This document shows, piece after piece, positions 1-7,002 of a stretch of 9,565 nucleotides of DNA. The notes under the pieces are model-generated. The model was not told where the DNA came from. It did not search any database and worked only from the letters and a program-made list of their open reading frames with translations. How positions within the stretch are numbered: the first letter of the stretch is position 1; each line of letters starts with the position of its first letter. The translations under genes and the position numbers were made by a program. Source of the DNA: JBHIBA01 sp046758845 (lineage in GTDB: Bacteria > UBA8248 > JACPRG01 > G963555815). The DNA is taken from assembly GCA_046758845.1 (NCBI GenBank), contig JBHIBA010000173.1:1-9565 (forward strand), given 5' to 3'.

Positions 1-1583
1 TCCGGCGGGTTCCACCAGACCTTCAGACCCGAATTTTCGTGGATGACGCGCGCCGTGTTGTAGCCGGGGGCCCCGGTCAGCAGGCCGCCGGGGTGAGTCG
101 AGCTTCCGGTCAGGTATAGGCTCTCCACAGGCGTCTTGTAGCCGGACAGTTCCGGCACGGGCCGGTTCTCGAGGACCTGCTTGCGGATCATGGCGCCCGC
201 GTTGAAATCCCCTTCCGCCATGTTCACCACCGAGCGCGCGATGTCGTACGGCGTGTAAGTCGCCTTCCCCAGGATGTTCTTCTCGTCAAGGTTCGGGGCG
301 TAGTGGCGCCACCGCGCGATGCACGCCTCCAGGTAATCACCCTTGATCTCTTCCCAGAGCGCGGGACCGCCGTCCGCCAAGTCGTAGGGGGCCGCCTGCC
401 ACAAAAGGGCGGTATGTTTTCCCGCAGGGGCCTGGCTGGGGTCGAAGAGTGTGAAAACGCCGCACTGCATCCCCGGTTTCTCCGGAGGCTTCCCGGTCCC
501 CAGGGCCTTCAGGTGAGCCTTGAAATCCTCCAGGGTTTCGTAGCCGATGCAGAGATTAACCGCGCGCTGGACGTCCGGGTCGAACTCGGCCGCCTTGTAC
601 TCAGGAGGCTCGTTCAGCGCCAGGTGGCCTCCGAACAGCCTCCACTGACTGTACTTGAAGCCCTTGACCCCCTCCAGGGTCTTGGGTTGTAGGAAGTTGC
701 CGCCGTCCAGAAGCTCAAGGAAGGTCTGCTGAGGCGTCAGCGCGCTGACGACTCCCTTGGAGGCCTTGTACGTCTCGCCGTCCGCCGTCCGAACGCCCAC
801 GGCCCGGCCCCCATCGACGAGGACCTCCGTCGCCGGACGACCCGTCAGCGCAAGGCCCCCGTGGGCCGCCAAGGCGGTTTGAAGCCCGTGCGTCAGTTGG
901 CCCGAGCCCCCGATGCAGACCCCGGCCCGCTCGGCCCCGACAGTGCTCATGACGACCTGGAAGCCGAGGCCCGGGTCCTCCCAATCCCATCCCTTGACCG
1001 CCACGTAATAGAGGACGAGGGCTCGAAGGTGAGGGTCCTCGAAGGTCTCCGTGACGACGTTGATGGCTGCCATGCGGCTCAGCCGGACGAGCTCCCGCCC
1101 CTCCTCGGTCTTCTCCCACAACGCAAACTTTTCGTCTTCTTTCATCGGGGGTGAGTACATCTCCGGGAAGAGGTAGCGCTCGGCCATCTTCCGCCAGCGG
1201 GGGTAGAGATCGGCGTAAACCTTGGCATCCCGCTCGGAGACCCGGGCGATCTTCTTGACCGAGGTCTGGTAATCCCGGTGGATGATGAGGCAGCGCCCGT
1301 CGCTGATGGGGAGCATGTTCTGCACCTCGGCCTGGTAGTAGCGGACGCCGAAGCGCCCCAGATCGAGGTCCTTGTACCAGGGGAGGTCGGGGACGTAGCG
1401 GTGGAAGGCGGAATGCAGGTTGTGCAGGAATCCTGGAACGGTCACTTCCTCCGAGATGCTGCCGCCGCCCAACCGGGACCGGCGCTCCAACACCAGCGTC
1501 CGCTGGCCGGACTTGGCCAGATAGGTCCCGCAGATCAACGCGTTGTGCCCGCCCCCGATGATGATGAAGTCGAAATCGGCCAC
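1..1583 (-). CDS. FAD-dependent oxidoreductase, phytoene desaturase/PYROXD2-like (C-terminus cut by window edge)
   Basis: Reading the minus strand from the GTG at 1583 gives 527 uninterrupted codons down to position 3, with no stop before the left edge. The N-terminus carries a dinucleotide-binding Rossmann fold: IIIGGGHNALICG at residues 7-19 and an acidic strand end LVLERR (E33) for the FAD ribose, followed by a glycine-rich RLGGGS near 37-42. The C-terminal FAD motif is also present: LYLTGSSTHPGG at about 489-500, then TGAPGYNTAR. This pairing is typical of the amine-oxidase/phytoene-desaturase superfamily, and the length and HN in the Rossmann motif fit the PYROXD2-like branch (about 530-580 residues), so only a few residues are probably missing. 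The GTG start sits right before the conserved fold, with a GGAGG-type site about 11 nt upstream. Substrate is unknown; the fold predicts a flavin-dependent desaturase or oxidase. It is divergent from the importer operon. A carotenoid role is not supported by any neighbour. Confidence 0.9.
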   Translation of the reverse strand, partial: MADFDFIIIGGGHNALICGTYLAKSGQRTLVLERRSRLGGGSISEEVTVPGFLHNLHSAFHRYVPDLPWYKDLDLGRFGVRYYQAEVQNMLPISDGRCLIIHRDYQTSVKKIARVSERDAKVYADLYPRWRKMAERYLFPEMYSPPMKEDEKFALWEKTEEGRELVRLSRMAAINVVTETFEDPHLRALVLYYVAVKGWDWEDPGLGFQVVMSTVGAERAGVCIGGSGQLTHGLQTALAAHGGLALTGRPATEVLVDGGRAVGVRTADGETYKASKGVVSALTPQQTFLELLDGGNFLQPKTLEGVKGFKYSQWRLFGGHLALNEPPEYKAAEFDPDVQRAVNLCIGYETLEDFKAHLKALGTGKPPEKPGMQCGVFTLFDPSQAPAGKHTALLWQAAPYDLADGGPALWEEIKGDYLEACIARWRHYAPNLDEKNILGKATYTPYDIARSVVNMAEGDFNAGAMIRKQVLENRPVPELSGYKTPVESLYLTGSSTHPGGLLTGAPGYNTARVIHENSGLKVWWNPP

Positions 1584-1752
1584 GCTTCGTCCCCCCTCCC
1601 GTTGCGCGCAGGCGCGCGCAATCGTCCTTCTCTCTTCTCGGTGGCAGAAAATGTTTTTCAGGTTGAGTCTCAGGCTCGCAAAAGGGCCGAACCGTGTCAA
1701 GCCGAAAGTCTCCGGCCCGCCCCACGGTCACCCCAGAAACGGGAAGACTGCT

Positions 1753-1780
1753 GGCTGCATCGTCCGTGCGGGATGCAGTC
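1753..1780. repeat. Inverted repeat in the divergent intergenic region
   Basis: GGCTGCATC at 1753-1761 pairs with GATGCAGTC at 1772-1780: nine pairs including one G-T, around a 10-nt centre. A competing pair, GACTGC at 1746-1751 with GCAGTC at 1775-1780, uses the same right arm. There is no T-tract on either side, so an operator or an RNA hairpin in a leader is more likely than a terminator. No regulator can be named from the sequence. Confidence 0.45.
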
Positions 1781-1838
1781 ATCTTGAATCCTGCGGCCGG
1801 ATTTCCAACGTGCAGAGGGACAGGACTGGGCTTTCTTG

Positions 1839-1868
1839 TTGACAGAATTTAGCCGTTTTCGATAGGCT
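1839..1868 (+). promoter_or_regulatory. Candidate sigma70-type promoter for the Liv operon
   Basis: A perfect -35 hexamer TTGACA lies at 1839-1844. Weak -10 candidates follow at the right distance: GATAGG at 1861-1866 (16-nt spacer) or TAGGCT at 1863-1868 (18-nt spacer), each matching three of six consensus bases. Transcription would begin near 1875 and leave a leader of roughly 130 nt before livH. The -35 box is strong but the -10 is poor, which would fit an activated promoter. This is inference from consensus matching only. Confidence 0.4.
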
Positions 1869-2007
1869 GACTTCAAGCGGGCACAGAATAAGGGTCTAGG
1901 GTTGCAGACGGGTTCGACACGGTTCCGAGCGAGGCACTGCCCCGCTGAAGGAACGATCTCGAAAAGAGGCGAAATCCATTCTTCCCTGAGCGCGCCCCGG
2001 AGGAACA

Positions 2008-2880
2008 ATGTTTGCCCAACAGCTAATCAACGGTCTGATGCTCGGGGCGTCCTATTCCCTCGTCGCCATTGGCTACACGCTGATTTTCGGCGTCCTGGGC
2101 CTGCTTCACTTTGCCCATGGCGAGGTCTTCATGGTGGGGGCCTTCATCGGGCTGCATATCGTTCTCTTTACCGGCAGCAACATCTACGTCGCCCTCATCG
2201 GAGCGATGATCTCCGCTGCCATCCTGGGGTTGATCATCGATTTCGTCGCGGTCCGTCCCGTCAGCAAGGATTATCCCCTGGCGCCCCTCATCAGCACGAT
2301 CGGCGTGACCATCGTCTTGCAGAACCTGGCCATCTACGTCTTCGGTGGAGAGCAGGTGGGGTTCCCGGAGACCATCGAACCGGTCCTGTACCATTTGGGC
2401 CCGGTGACCATCAGCTCGGTTCAGATCTTCATCCTGGCGGTGGCCCTGGTCTTGATGGTCGTGCTTTGGCTGTTCATCGAGCGGACCAAGATGGGACGGG
2501 CCATGCGGGCGGCCGCGGAGAACCACGAAACGGCCGCGCTGTTGGGGGTGAACGTCAACCGGGTGGTCCTGCTCACGTTCATCGTTGCCTCGGGGCTGGC
2601 CGGCGTGGCCGGCGTCCTTGACGGCGTGAAGAACAGCGCCATTTCGCCCTTCATGGGGCTGGAGGTCGCGGTGAAGGGGCTGGTCGTCATGCTCTTGGGG
2701 GGCCTGGGCAACGTGATGGGGGCGATGGTGGGCGGCATCCTCCTGGGAACGATCGAGATTCTGACGGCGGCCTACCTGGGCACCTCGGTTCGGGACCTCT
2801 TCACCTTCCTGATCCTCATCCTCATCCTTCTTTATCGTCCCACCGGGCTGTTCGGCACACGAACGGTGGAGACAGACTAG
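2008..2880 (+). CDS. livH: Branched-chain amino-acid-type ABC importer, permease LivH
   Basis: This 290-residue integral membrane protein is one of the two channel subunits of a HAAT-family (Liv-type) importer in the inner membrane. It opens with the family's N-terminal helix and the signature HFAHGEVFMVGAF at 34-46; most relatives have NFAHG, so the first residue is H here. Hydrophobic spans follow at roughly 10-30, 60-80, 95-112, 138-157, 186-206, 222-250 and 263-276. The cytoplasmic coupling (EAA-type) loop that contacts the ATPases is RAMRAAAENHETAALLGVNV, about 164-183. The protein ends with the usual LYRPTGLFG at 275-283. The ATG start is preceded by GGAGG at 1999-2003, well spaced. It is first in a five-gene operon, 7 nt from livM. 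The family assignment is firm; the transported substrate could be leucine-type amino acids or another small carboxylate or amide, as in many Liv paralogues. Confidence 0.95.
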   Translation: MFAQQLINGLMLGASYSLVAIGYTLIFGVLGLLHFAHGEVFMVGAFIGLHIVLFTGSNIYVALIGAMISAAILGLIIDFVAVRPVSKDYPLAPLISTIGVTIVLQNLAIYVFGGEQVGFPETIEPVLYHLGPVTISSVQIFILAVALVLMVVLWLFIERTKMGRAMRAAAENHETAALLGVNVNRVVLLTFIVASGLAGVAGVLDGVKNSAISPFMGLEVAVKGLVVMLLGGLGNVMGAMVGGILLGTIEILTAAYLGTSVRDLFTFLILILILLYRPTGLFGTRTVETD

Positions 2881-2887
2881 GAGCGAG

Positions 2888-3835
2888 ATGCTCGACGAAT
2901 ACACCGAGTCCGTCCTCGTCTTTACCGGCATTCACATCATTGCGGCCTTCAGCTTCTACCTTCCCTTCATGACCGGGCAGATCTCCCTGGGGCAGGCGGG
3001 CTTCATGGCCATTGGGGCGTATGCCTCGGGGATTATGACGGTCAAGTTCGGCATGCCCTTCCTCGTCGGCCTCCTGGCGGGAGGGTTGGTTGCGGGCGTC
3101 ATCGGCGTCGGCGTCGGCTTTCCAGCCCTGCGGATAAGAGGGATCTATCTCCTGCTGCTCACCCTGGGGTTTGCCGAGATCGTCCAGGTGATCATCCTCA
3201 CGTGGGAGTACACAGGCGGAGCGCAGGGATTCCAGAACATTCCCTCCCTGAAAAACGCCCTGATTTACATCTACGCCGTGGTCCTGATCCTTTTGATCTT
3301 CTTTGCCCGGCTGGAGCGGTCGAGCCTGGGACGGGCCATGGCTTCCATCCACCAGGACGAAACGGCCGCGGCGGTGACGGGGGTGGATGTGGTCGGCACC
3401 AGACTCCTGGCCTTCGGTCTCGGCGCCTTCATCGCGGGTCTGGCCGGGGGGCTTCTCGCGCACTACTTCACCTACGTGGATGCGACGACCTTCAACATCC
3501 TCCTGGCTCTGGAAATCTTAATGTTCGTGGTGGTGGGCGGCGGGGAGACTTACTGGGGTCCGGTGTTCGGCGCGACCTTCCTGACGCTGTTGCCCGAATT
3601 CCTCAGGACGCTTCGGGACCAGATGGAACTCATCCCGATCTCCTGGACCGCGTCCTTCCCGTGGAACCGTATTTACGATTTCCTCTACGAGTTCCTCGAC
3701 TTCGAGAATGAAAAGCGCTTGATCGTCTACGGCCTCATCCTCATCGTGATGATGATCCTTCGTCCTCAGGGTCTCCTCACACGGGACACGCTTCGTCCTT
3801 TCCAGTTCTTGCAACGGAAGCTTGCCGATGTCTGA
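2888..3835 (+). CDS. livM: Branched-chain amino-acid-type ABC importer, permease LivM
   Basis: This is the second channel subunit of the importer, 315 residues, at the inner membrane. The family signature GQISLGQAGFMAIGAY is at 30-45, the coupling loop ASIHQDETAAAVTGVDV at 152-168, and the terminal LRPQGLL at 291-297. Multiple hydrophobic spans are visible (about 10-28, 38-52, 58-78, 85-105, 124-140, 172-192, 205-217, 224-238 and 278-291). It lacks the long N-terminal extension of the E. coli LivM and matches the shorter form common in other phyla. The GGAG ribosome site (2880-2883) overlaps the livH stop codon, with a rather short 4-nt gap to the ATG, so expression is probably coupled to livH. 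The stop codon lies inside the start of livG. A polar/aromatic stretch at 245-275 (DQMELIP, WTASFPWN) before the last helix is typical of this family. Confidence 0.95.
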   Translation: MLDEYTESVLVFTGIHIIAAFSFYLPFMTGQISLGQAGFMAIGAYASGIMTVKFGMPFLVGLLAGGLVAGVIGVGVGFPALRIRGIYLLLLTLGFAEIVQVIILTWEYTGGAQGFQNIPSLKNALIYIYAVVLILLIFFARLERSSLGRAMASIHQDETAAAVTGVDVVGTRLLAFGLGAFIAGLAGGLLAHYFTYVDATTFNILLALEILMFVVVGGGETYWGPVFGATFLTLLPEFLRTLRDQMELIPISWTASFPWNRIYDFLYEFLDFENEKRLIVYGLILIVMMILRPQGLLTRDTLRPFQFLQRKLADV

Positions 3836-4628
3836 GACCGCCCACCCCCCACCCCTCCGGGTGCAGCGACTCACCAAACAGTTCGGCGGTTTCTACGCCC
3901 TGCGGGACGTGGAGCTGGTGGTCCGGCGGGGCGAAATCCACGCGGTCATCGGGCCAAACGGCGCTGGGAAGACCACCCTGTTCAACCTCGTCAGTGGGAC
4001 GTTGGCGCCTGACGCGGGTGAGATCGCCTTCGAGGGCGAGGTCCTGAACGGCCTGCGTCCCCACAAGCGGACCGCCCTGGGGATTGCCCGCACCTTCCAG
4101 AACAACCGCCTGTTCGGCCACATGACGGTTCTGGAGAACGTCATGCTCGGCCAGCACTGCCGGTCCTGCCCTTCCCTCTCGACGACCTTCTGGAAAGCGG
4201 TCTTCTGCCGGCCCTTCGGCGAAGCAGCGGAAGAGCGACAGATGCGTCAGCAGGCCCTGGAGTTGCTGAAATTCGTAGGCCTCGCCGACAAGCGCCAAGC
4301 CAAGGCGGCGGGCCTCTCCTACGGGGAGCGGCGCCTGGTGGAGGTCGCAAGGGCCCTGGCCACCCAGCCTCGCCTCCTTCTCCTGGACGAACCGGCCGCG
4401 GGCATGAACCCCCAGGAGACAGAAGAGCTGGACCGGCTGATCACGCGCGTCCTGGAAAAGGGCATCACCATCGTTTTAGTGGAGCACAACATGAATCTGG
4501 TAATGGGGATCTCGCACCGTGTGACCGTTCTGAACTTCGGCGAGAAGATCGCGGAGGGCCTCCCCTCCGAGATCCAGGACGACCCGGCCGTCATCGAAGC
4601 GTACCTGGGCGAGGAGGAGACCCTTTAA
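3828..4628 (+). CDS. livG: Branched-chain amino-acid-type ABC importer, ATPase LivG
   Basis: This cytoplasmic ATPase (266 residues) powers the LivHM channel as a heterodimer with LivF. Numbering from the ATG at 3828: Walker A GPNGAGKTT at 42-50, Q-loop TFQNNRLF with Q91, ABC signature LSYGERR at 163-169, Walker B LLLLDEP at 183-189, H-loop EHNM with H220. The insertion around 108-140 and the AAGMNPQE sequence after Walker B are typical of LivG rather than LivF. In the signature, E replaces the glutamine often seen in LSYGQ. I chose ATG 3828 over the in-frame TTG at 3822 because GGAAG (3816-3820) is 7 nt upstream of it. The gene therefore overlaps the end of livM by 8 nt, implying translational coupling. 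The stop is 2 nt before livF. Confidence 0.95.
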   Translation: MSETAHPPPLRVQRLTKQFGGFYALRDVELVVRRGEIHAVIGPNGAGKTTLFNLVSGTLAPDAGEIAFEGEVLNGLRPHKRTALGIARTFQNNRLFGHMTVLENVMLGQHCRSCPSLSTTFWKAVFCRPFGEAAEERQMRQQALELLKFVGLADKRQAKAAGLSYGERRLVEVARALATQPRLLLLDEPAAGMNPQETEELDRLITRVLEKGITIVLVEHNMNLVMGISHRVTVLNFGEKIAEGLPSEIQDDPAVIEAYLGEEETL

Positions 4629-4630
4629 CC

Positions 4631-5383
4631 GTGCTCGCCGTCCGAGACCTGGAGGCTGGGTACGGAGAAATCCAGGTCCTTTACGGAGTCAACCTCTCTG
4701 TGAAGGAAGGAGAGATTGTCGCGCTGATCGGGGCCAACGGGGCGGGAAAGACCACGCTGCTGAAGACCGTCTCCGGCCTGATTCGGCCCACCCGGGGGAG
4801 TATCCACTTCGAGGGCGTGCGCATCACGCGGCAACCGCCCCACCGGACCGTGAAAATGGGGATCAGCCAGGTGGCCGAGGGACGTGCTGTCCTCAAGCGG
4901 ATGACGGTTCTCGAAAACCTGAAAATGGGAGCCCACGTGCGCACAGACGGGGAGGTCGAAAGGGACTTGACGGCCGTCTTCAACCGCTTCCCCATCCTCG
5001 GAGAACGGAGCAAGCAGCTCGCCGGAACCCTGAGCGGGGGGGAACAGCAGATGCTGGCCATCGGCCGGGCCCTGATGGCCAGACCTCGCCTGCTTCTCCT
5101 GGACGAACCTTCCCTCGGGCTGGCCCCCATAGTGGTGACTCGGATCTTCCGGTCCCTGAGGGTCTTGAAGCAGGAGGGCAAGACCATTTTCCTCGTCGAG
5201 CAGAACGCCCGGCGGGCGCTCCAGGTCGCCGACCGGGGATACGTTCTGGAGAGGGGGCGGATTGCCCTCGAGGGGACGGGGGAGGGCTTGCTGAACAACC
5301 CGGAAGTTCAGCGGACCTACCTGGGCAAGCGCGCCGCTTCCGAACGGGTGGGCCTGGCCGAAAGGGGGCCTCGCGGCCAGTAG
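4631..5383 (+). CDS. livF: Branched-chain amino-acid-type ABC importer, ATPase LivF
   Basis: This is the partner ATPase of LivG, 250 residues, cytoplasmic. Motifs in order: A-loop aromatic Y11 (GYGEIQVLYG), Walker A GANGAGKTT at 34-42, Q-loop region SQVAEGR at 79-85 (relatives usually read PEGR here), signature LSGGEQQ at 134-140, Walker B LLLLDEPSLGLAP at 154-166, and VEQN at 189-192, the Q-containing switch loop normal for LivF. It starts at GTG 4631, 2 nt after the livG stop, with GGAGGAG about 11 nt upstream inside the livG end. The last ~14 residues (SERVGLAERGPRGQ) extend beyond the usual 233-240-residue family length and are polar, with no known function. A 78-nt spacer with a hairpin separates it from the binding-protein gene. 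Confidence 0.95.
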   Translation: MLAVRDLEAGYGEIQVLYGVNLSVKEGEIVALIGANGAGKTTLLKTVSGLIRPTRGSIHFEGVRITRQPPHRTVKMGISQVAEGRAVLKRMTVLENLKMGAHVRTDGEVERDLTAVFNRFPILGERSKQLAGTLSGGEQQMLAIGRALMARPRLLLLDEPSLGLAPIVVTRIFRSLRVLKQEGKTIFLVEQNARRALQVADRGYVLERGRIALEGTGEGLLNNPEVQRTYLGKRAASERVGLAERGPRGQ

Positions 5384-5392
5384 CCGAACAAA

Positions 5393-5418
5393 CCGCCGGG
5401 ATGGTCCCCGACCGGCGG
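5393..5418 (+). other. Hairpin between livF and the binding-protein gene
   Basis: CCGCCGG at 5393-5399 and CCGGCGG at 5412-5418 form a 7-bp GC-only stem around a 12-nt loop. A smaller alternative, GGGA/TCCC around 5398-5408, uses part of the same sequence. No U-tract follows (the next bases are GGGTGTTCTCAA), so it is not a full intrinsic terminator. In Liv operons such spacers often let the binding protein be made in excess over the membrane parts through mRNA processing or 3'-fragment protection; that role here is inference. Confidence 0.4.
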
Positions 5419-5461
5419 GGGTGTTCTCAACGGGGACACAATTTCAAGGAGGATTCAAAGG

Positions 5462-6643
5462 ATGAAACGGGCGCGATTCATGTTCCCAACGGGAATCATC
5501 GGCATCGTAGCGGCCACACTTCTGGCCCTTCCAACGTATGCAGGTGCAGCCAAGCTGGCCGGGAGGGGAGTCAAGATCGGGGCCATGGTCCCCCTGACGG
5601 GCAAGGGGGCCGAATGGGGAAAGGCCGCCAAGATCTCCATGGAGATGGCCCGGGACGAGATCAACGCCGCCGGCGGCATCGGGGGCGTGCCGCTCAAGAT
5701 CATCTTCTACGACACCCAGACGAAGGAGGCCGAGGGCATCAAGATCATCAAGAAGCTGGTCACACGGGACAAAGTCCTCGCGGTTTCGGGGCCCTGTTTC
5801 AGCTCCATCGTCGAACTGATCTACCCCATGCTAGAGCAGCGGCTCAAGACGCCGGTCATCTCCTTCTGCTCTTCTAAGCCAGGTCTTTCCGCGCTGAGTA
5901 AGTGGGGGTTCCGCAACACGCTCACCAGCGACAAGCAGCTGGCCCCCGTGGTGAAGGCGTGGATCGATGAGTACAAGATCAAGAAGGTTGTGATCATGTA
6001 TGACATCGTGGACGCCGTCTCCAAGGCCGAAGGGGCCAAGATCCTGCCCGTGCTGATGAAGAAGAATGGTGTCCAGGTTCTGGACATGCTCACTTATCGG
6101 ACCAAAGACACTGACTTCTCCGCCCAGATTACAAAGGCCAAGGCCCTCGGCCCAAACGGGATCGCCCTGGGGTCCTGCTATCAGCAGGCGGCCGGCATTG
6201 TGAAGGAGGCCCGCAGGCAGGGTTTGAAGGTCCCCTTTGTCGGGGGCGCCTGCTCAGGCTCGCCGGGCTTCATCAAGATCGCCGGTAAGGCGGCCGAAGG
6301 AACTTACATGTCGACGGCCGCCTGGATCGACGATCCTCGGACCAAGGTGGTGACGTACCTGGAGGAGTTCAAGAAGCGGAGCGGCGGCAGAAAGCCCCCC
6401 TACGGCGGTCCGCGCGCTTACGACATCGTTTACATCACCAAGAGAGTTATCGAGGAAAAGGGCGTCACCAACCGGTCCGCAGACCTGCAAAAAGACAGAG
6501 ACAAGATCCGGCAGGGATGGCAGGAGGTAAAGGGGTTTGACGGCGTGGCCGGCGCGACCGATATGAACGAGGTCGGAGACGGCTCGGGCGGGATTGTCAT
6601 TCTCAAGGTGGTCGGAGGTAAGTACATCAACGTCAAAAAGTAG
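5462..6643 (+). CDS. Periplasmic substrate-binding protein of the Liv-type importer
   Basis: This 393-residue type I periplasmic binding protein (LivJ/LivK-like, Peripla_BP_6 family) is the ligand receptor for the LivHMGF complex. A Sec signal peptide is clear: basic MKRAR, hydrophobic core about 8-23, and likely cleavage after TYA (27) or AGA (29). No lipobox cysteine is present, so it should be soluble in the periplasm of a Gram-negative-type cell. Family landmarks are KIGAMVPLTGKGAEWGKAA at 38-56, ARDEINAAGGIGG at 63-75, VSGPCFSSIVELIYPMLE at 108-125 (the GPxxS ligand motif) and TPVISFCSSKP at 130-140. The usual DDxxYG-type hinge motif is replaced by YDIVDAVSKAEG at 180-191. Four cysteines (112, 136, 239, 264) lie in or near loops expected to line the cleft. 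AAGGAGG at 5446-5452, 9 nt before the ATG, is the strongest ribosome site in the operon. It is last in the operon. Ligand class is not determinable; leucine-type specificity should not be assumed. Confidence 0.93.
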   Translation: MKRARFMFPTGIIGIVAATLLALPTYAGAAKLAGRGVKIGAMVPLTGKGAEWGKAAKISMEMARDEINAAGGIGGVPLKIIFYDTQTKEAEGIKIIKKLVTRDKVLAVSGPCFSSIVELIYPMLEQRLKTPVISFCSSKPGLSALSKWGFRNTLTSDKQLAPVVKAWIDEYKIKKVVIMYDIVDAVSKAEGAKILPVLMKKNGVQVLDMLTYRTKDTDFSAQITKAKALGPNGIALGSCYQQAAGIVKEARRQGLKVPFVGGACSGSPGFIKIAGKAAEGTYMSTAAWIDDPRTKVVTYLEEFKKRSGGRKPPYGGPRAYDIVYITKRVIEEKGVTNRSADLQKDRDKIRQGWQEVKGFDGVAGATDMNEVGDGSGGIVILKVVGGKYINVKK

Positions 6644-6777
6644 ACCGGCAAGACACAGGCGGGGTTTCATCGCGCGCATCCAACTCGACGCGCGGCCGGG
6701 GCAGGAGATTATTCGGATTTGCCGGGGAGTCCGTCTGCCTCCGCCAAGCGCGGCATTCGACGAACCGGCAATTTTAT

Positions 6778-6817
6778 GCAATAAAGGGCCGTCCCCGTCA
6801 GGGCGGCCCTTTATTGC
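6778..6817. terminator. Strong, probably bidirectional intrinsic terminator after the Liv operon
   Basis: GCAATAAAGGGCCG at 6778-6791 is perfectly complementary to CGGCCCTTTATTGC at 6804-6817, a 14-bp stem. The 12-nt loop can add three C-G pairs (6793-6795 with 6801-6803). The A-rich left arm and U-rich right arm give a UUUAUU tail after the GC core on the plus strand and its mirror on the minus strand, as in bidirectional terminators. It lies 134 nt past the binding-protein stop and separates the importer from the DUF983 unit. Confidence 0.85.
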
Positions 6818-7002
6818 GAAGCGAAAGTTTTGTCGGGCGCACGGTGGGGCGGACGCACCGCGTCAGGATTCCAAACTGGCGTGCCAGCTCAACTGCCTCC
6901 CGGAAGGTGAGCGCCAAAGACGCCCGGCTTAAGCGTACTTACGTTCAACCGCAGTTCGGCCGGCTTCCAGACGGGTGAAAGCGACCTGGATCGTCCGGGA
7001 AG
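6818..7002 (+). other. Leader region upstream of the DUF983 gene
   Basis: These 185 nt between the terminator and the DUF983 start should contain the promoter of the downstream unit, but I find no hexamer pair close to the sigma70 consensus. The only regular element is a short palindrome, CTGGC-GT-GCCAG at 6876-6887. The stretch from 6644 to 6777, before the terminator, is 3' untranslated sequence with nothing else that I can support. Confidence 0.4.

Larger units (their letters stand above)
1584..2007. other. Divergent intergenic region between the oxidoreductase and the Liv operon
   Basis: This 424-bp stretch separates the two divergent start codons and should hold both promoters. It contains a credible rightward promoter (1839-1868), an inverted repeat (1753-1761 with 1772-1780), and an AT-richer patch at about 1646-1660. 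Several open frames cross it, but none has a ribosome site plus a recognisable protein, and they run into real genes in the wrong frame. I see no convincing small gene. A regulator binding site is plausible but not identified. Confidence 0.6.

Noticed and set aside
1672..1700. A leftward TTGACA (1700-1695, minus strand) as promoter of the oxidoreductase
   Set aside because: The -35 is perfect, but the sequence 17 nt away (GAGCCT) does not resemble a -10 box, and no better one is near.
715..1782. A 355-codon minus-strand open frame overlapping the oxidoreductase
   Set aside because: It is an out-of-frame shadow. The frame starting at 1583 encodes clear N- and C-terminal FAD motifs, while this one gives an Arg/Pro/Gly-rich product with no fold signature.
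1902..2621. A 239-codon plus-strand open frame crossing the intergenic region into livH
   Set aside because: Its product is Arg/Gly/His-rich, and it is the +1-type shadow of livH.
2023..2931. A 302-codon minus-strand open frame opposite livH
   Set aside because: It is antisense to a clear LivH permease; its product is rich in D, H, Q and R from complementing hydrophobic codons, and has no motif.
4681..5298. A 205-codon minus-strand open frame opposite livF
   Set aside because: It is antisense to a complete LivF with all ABC motifs; the product is Ser/Arg-rich without a family signature.
6698..6715. CGCGCG repeats near 6672 and 6690 as a terminator stem
   Set aside because: CGCGCG is self-complementary, the pairing is short, and no T-tract follows. 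The perfect hairpin at 6778-6817 is far better.
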